Under the pieces are notes generated by a model, which worked only from the letters and a program-made list of their open reading frames with translations, was not told the DNA's origin and did no database searches. A stretch of DNA of 64,000 nucleotides from Nautilus pompilius (taxonomy: Eukaryota > Mollusca > Cephalopoda > Nautilida > Nautilidae): the NCBI GenBank assembly GCA_018389105.1, contig JACATO010000304.1, positions 3,038,001-3,102,000 of the forward strand, read 5' to 3'. Of the stretch, positions 60,015-64,000 are shown piece by piece. How positions within the stretch are numbered: the stretch's first letter is position 1; the number at the start of each line of letters is the position of its first letter. A program made the translations under genes and the position numbers.

Positions 60015-61047
60015 TCGTGTTAATAATACTATTTCACGAGCATCAATCGCAAAAGGCAACTTTAACATCTGGCTGCATTTCCATTTTTTTTATCTTGACT
60101 GCTACGGTTTTGTCGGGGTTCGACTGCCATATCGTCCAGAAATTCCACATTTTCTTCTCTAACAGATGTTTTATTTCTGTCACCATCTTTTTTCTTCCTT
60201 GATGACTGAAGAAGATACAAAACATCATCTTTTGCATTTCATTTACCGTCTGTCATATTTGGTCTTATTAATAGAACAAAAAAGCTGTTCGTTTTTTGGT
60301 TTTTTGTAATAATCCCCAAATCATTTATCTATTGTCAACTTTAATCATCCTACAGTAAAAAGATGACTCATATGTAACAAGTCTGACTCCTTTTGTTCCA
60401 TGCTGTTTCTCACTGGACTTGTATAAGTAAAAGAATGTGTTAAGATTTATTCACTTTATTTTTTTTAAAAAAAGTACTTGTTTTGATAAAAAGAGATAGA
60501 AATTTTTACAAATCTCTCCGACCGCGCGACCGGCCGCCGTGGAGCGTTAATCTGGCAGAACTCTCTAATTTCGGAGGCTGGAAGCAGCGTTTTTGGAATC
60601 AACAACCGGCGGCAAATTTAACTCCATCAGCATTAGTTCGGTTCGCAGAGGAAAGTGCAATGGTCGCACACAGCATATATTAGACAATTTCACCATTTTC
60701 ATTAAATTATTTTTCCAGTAATAAAGTGTGGCACCCAAAAATCGATGCTGAACACGCGAGTGATTTGAATTAACGACGAAAACCAAGTGTACGAAAAAAA
60801 ACAACAAACAACCGCTGAAGTTGTGCTGAGCGGGACATGCGATAAATCATTCGAGAAGATTACCTCCCCTACTCACCGGCATTTTGCGCGCCTGTCAAAG
60901 TCTCATCAGTCAACCTTTGCTTGACTCGTTAATGAAAAAGATGTCAATGATTTCTCAGCGGACTCCCATTAATGATCCATCTCTTCAACAAAACATTAGA
61001 AACGATTTTAAAATCTGAACTAACGAAATGTTTGGCGGAAAAATTAA

Positions 61048-61049
<2 letters not shown>
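60015..61049. other. No recognised gene
   Basis: A CpG-rich patch at about 60,515-60,620 lies in a 66-codon frame (60,483-60,683 +) with no recognisable motif. Confidence 0.35.

Positions 61050-61050
<1 letters not shown>

Positions 61051-61091
<41 letters not shown>
61051..61091. repeat. (TC)n microsatellite, about 20 copies
   Basis: Pure TC array. Confidence 0.97.
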
Positions 61092-61094
<3 letters not shown>

Positions 61095-61095
<1 letters not shown>

Positions 61096-63863
61096 AACAA
61101 CTTCTGTGTGTAACTACGTAAATCTTTATCATTATTGCCATGAATTATTTGCAAACTTTGTAATTAAGAGCACCTTCACAGCATTGGTCAAGGATGCTGC
61201 AATAAGCATTTCTAAAGGATTTTCTGTCCTGTGCTTCTGGCTGAAAATAACAGCTGATTGATGAGCTAGCCTCTTCTGCCTCACCCTGATTGTTTAGCCC
61301 AAACCAATAGGGTTAGGGCCAAATTTTATAGGCTCGTGATGATTAGGTACGTTAGGATAACACAAATCGATTTGGTGTCAAGAGATTATTGCTTAATCTG
61401 CTCTAAACTGTCCGCAGTTACATAAATCTTAGTAGTTAAAAAGAATGAGAGATAACGATGCGGTTTTATGAAATGGAATAATTTTAGTTTGAAATCCAAA
61501 GGAATTTATAGAAATGAGCGCATCAATAAAACATTTCGTTTATAATCTTTCTCAAATTCAAAAACACTTGTTTAAAAAAGTAATGTTTCAAATAAACCAT
61601 AAACCTCTTTACTCCCCTTTCTTCACATTATCCGCTCGACATGATCACCAAAACAGGTAATACCCGAGAGTGGGTCAGGGACAGGTAAAATATTATATCC
61701 GGTGCTATTTTTTGAATACCAAAGAATTCAAATTATTTTAAGTAATGAGAGAAACATTTTAACAACGGATAATCAGGATAAGAATTTCAGCAACTAAAAA
61801 TAAATTCATAATCCCACTGCTTCCACATACAGGCTCGCTTTCCGCGTCACGAAGTGATGGTTAACGATGCAGTAACCTCGCTAACGCAGACAGTGGATCC
61901 GCTGCGAGCTGTCGTCTGCTATTGAACGAGCAAGGCTAGCAACTTTGCTATCTTTTTGTAGCCAACGTCATTAGTTTTAGGGTACCTCAGCTTTAATGAT
62001 TTCTTTAGAGTCAAATAAATCTACATACTTAGTTTTATTTAATTATATTGCAAAACATCTCAATGAAAATGATGAGAAAGTAGTCGAATAATGACCGTGT
62101 CTAAATAATTGATATGGTCACCTTAGTCATAAATATGACTTTAACAAAGAAACAACAAAAAATACTAATTCCCGCTAACATTGCCTTTCTTATTTCGCGC
62201 AATACATGTCGATAGCAAAGCAAGAATTAACATACTTTCAAATTGAACAAAAAAAAGATATTAGAAAATAAGCAGTGGCAAAGCTTGTTAAAGTTGACAT
62301 CCATTACAGGAGTTCATCATTTAGCACTCGCGCCTTTAAATGACGTTTTGTCACATGGCTTCAGGTTTTCAGCAAGCCGTACCTGTTATGGCATCGGGTT
62401 TATGGCTCATCGACTGGCAGGTGCTTGTGTCATGGTTGCGAGCATATCCTTTCTTGAAAAACTAACAATGACATTTTATTTATTCATTTTTTTGGCTTTT
62501 TGATGGTCGTTCTTTTATTATTTATTTATATCGGCGAGACGGAGGTTGCGAACATAAATTTTCCATTGAACAAATACTTATCTTTCTGTGATAGTTAATA
62601 CATTTGTTCTTTAGATGAACTGTGGTAAAAATCATTGACTATTACCAGCGAAATCCAATATGCGAATTTTTATTAATAAATTACCGACTTCTTTTTCTGT
62701 AGGTTTATTTATAGAAAAATGTTTCTATGTCCTTTGGCGCAAGGATACTAAAATACAGGTCTCGTGTTTTCACGTCGCTTGCACTGATTTCACGTGTAAA
62801 CCTAGTGTTCTGTAAACACGAGAAATGGCAATCGAAAAATCATTACAAATAAAGTATCAGGTCAACAGCGCGAACTGGAGACTATTATTACCACCACAAA
62901 AATTGTGGGTCTCCAGCGTATTTTAAATCACTAATTAGTTGGTTAGCACTGAGGTCTCTAACACTTTCCATCCTGCCAGCAAGTTTGTTTCGCCTCTTAC
63001 ATACAAATGATCAAAATTAGAGTCACTTTTAGAATAATAAAGGATATATATGTACATGCAGAAACAATTTGCTTTAACTTTCATTTCATGCAACAAAAAA
63101 AAATCATATGCCATCTATCTATAGCTGGAATTGTATTCATTTTCCTATCTATGCGTACTGAGAAATAAACAAATTTGTGATCCAAAATTCATGAATTAAA
63201 AATGAGAGAAGAATTTATGATAAATAACTTCTAAACATAAACTTGTCTTTCAGTTCTAGCAAAAATGGTTAGTCTGGTTTTGTTATAACAACAATAATGC
63301 AAAAGTTTTCTCGCTGTATTTTACTGAGCATTGTTATTCTTCTCTTTACGTGCCAGAAAAACAGTGGCCATTAGATGTGACTGGATATAATAAAAATCTG
63401 TCTTTATCAGTAAACATTAATTTGCAATGTTAACTTTATTAAATCAATAAGAAAGATAATTCTTCAGCATATAACTATATAAATATGTGGCAGTAAATTC
63501 AGTTGCTAATCTAATTGTATAAAATTTGGATTTCACAAAATTTTGATCATATATATTTTCATTCTTAGAGTTGGGAATGTCTTTTAGTTATTTTACAGAC
63601 TAATTAATATGAGAATCTTTTTTATAAAATCAAATTTAATTCTAGTTTTTTCTAAAGTCAAGATTCGAATAGGTTTTACTTTTACAAGTAACCAGATAAC
63701 TCCATGGTTTAGTTTAAGGCCCTTATTATTACACATTAAAGCTGATTACTCGCGTTTTTTTTAAAGAAATAAAATCAAAAACCCCTTTAGAAACCTAGTC
63801 TTTTCAGAATAGGAAAGTTACCGATCTTGTCTCCAAGAATCTGGTTTAGGTGGTTAATAGATG
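61095..63863. other. No recognised gene; one hairpin
   Basis: AT-rich sequence. A perfect 10-bp inverted repeat (TCTCGTGTTT at 62,760-62,769 and its complement at 62,814-62,823) encloses 44 nt. No coding motif seen. Confidence 0.35.
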
Positions 63864-63865
63864 TA

Positions 63866-64000
63866 CGAGGTCTGTCGAAAAAGTATCCAACTTTATTTTT
63901 CCCCGTGGGAAGTAATGACGTTAGGGAGGCAAAAGTGTGCATAGTGGAGTCACATGCCTTCATGCGCATGCGTGGTTTTTGGCGGGCTTGCTGGATGCGT
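63866..64000 (+). mobile_element. Left end of a mariner-like element, cut by window end
   Basis: The sequence from 63,866, preceded by TA (63,864-63,865), begins CGAGGTCTGTCGAAAAAGTA, the terminal-repeat style of a mariner-like family common in invertebrate genomes. The following 110 bases (GGGAAGTAATGACG, CATGCGCATGCGTGG) look like its untranslated leader before the transposase. The rest lies outside the window, so orientation and completeness cannot be verified. Confidence 0.5.

Overview
The window is about 64 kb of AT-rich animal DNA that reads as intergenic or intronic sequence packed with dead mobile elements. Nothing looks prokaryotic: there are no operons and no dense ORFs, while long (TAA)n, (GT)n and (CT)n microsatellites and tRNA-derived SINE heads are common. 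The element mix (Ty3/gypsy, an RNase H-bearing LINE, mariner, several Tc1-like lineages, pogo-like MITEs and a Polinton/Maverick relic) suggests an invertebrate, for example a mollusc or arthropod. I cannot settle the phylum from the sequence alone.

Layout. 1.8-2.8 kb: two GC-rich, A-tailed retroposon units in tandem on the minus strand. 9.4-13.7 kb: a minus-strand gypsy retrotransposon with a recognisable 3' LTR and a broken gag-pol; no matching 5' LTR is visible, but a heat-shock-element cluster with a TATA box lies where one would be expected (14.0-14.1 kb). 18.3-18.6 kb: a pogo/Tigger-like MITE with TA target duplication. 20.8 kb: a possible Tc1 fragment. 22.4-24.5 kb: a 5'-truncated LINE. 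30.2-30.7 kb: a Tc1-like relic. 32.1 kb: a tRNA-Ser-like SINE head. 37.0-38.2 kb: a mariner with both inverted repeats. 42.8-45.8 kb: a decayed Polinton/Maverick-type island (protein-primed family B DNA polymerase exonuclease region, then a probable second Polinton gene) with a SINE inserted in the polymerase. 45.9-49.2 kb: three further Tc1-like relics, one carrying a 36-bp pogo-like micro-element. 59.4-60.0 kb: another Tc1-like relic. 63.87 kb to the right edge: the start of a mariner-like element cut by the window end.

Ordinary host gene content is very low. The best candidate is one exon at 57,181-57,412 (+), bounded by a strong acceptor and a good donor, whose first ATG opens a 39-codon frame running to the donor. 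CpG clusters near 49.5 kb and 58.1 kb, the latter ending in a consensus GTAAGT donor, are weaker exon or promoter candidates. No confident tRNA, rRNA or other functional RNA gene was found.

The features do not work together as a pathway. They record successive invasions: a SINE inside a Polinton, and a pogo-like micro-element inside a Tc1 relic. Every transposase, polymerase and polyprotein I could recognise is interrupted, so none looks autonomously active here.
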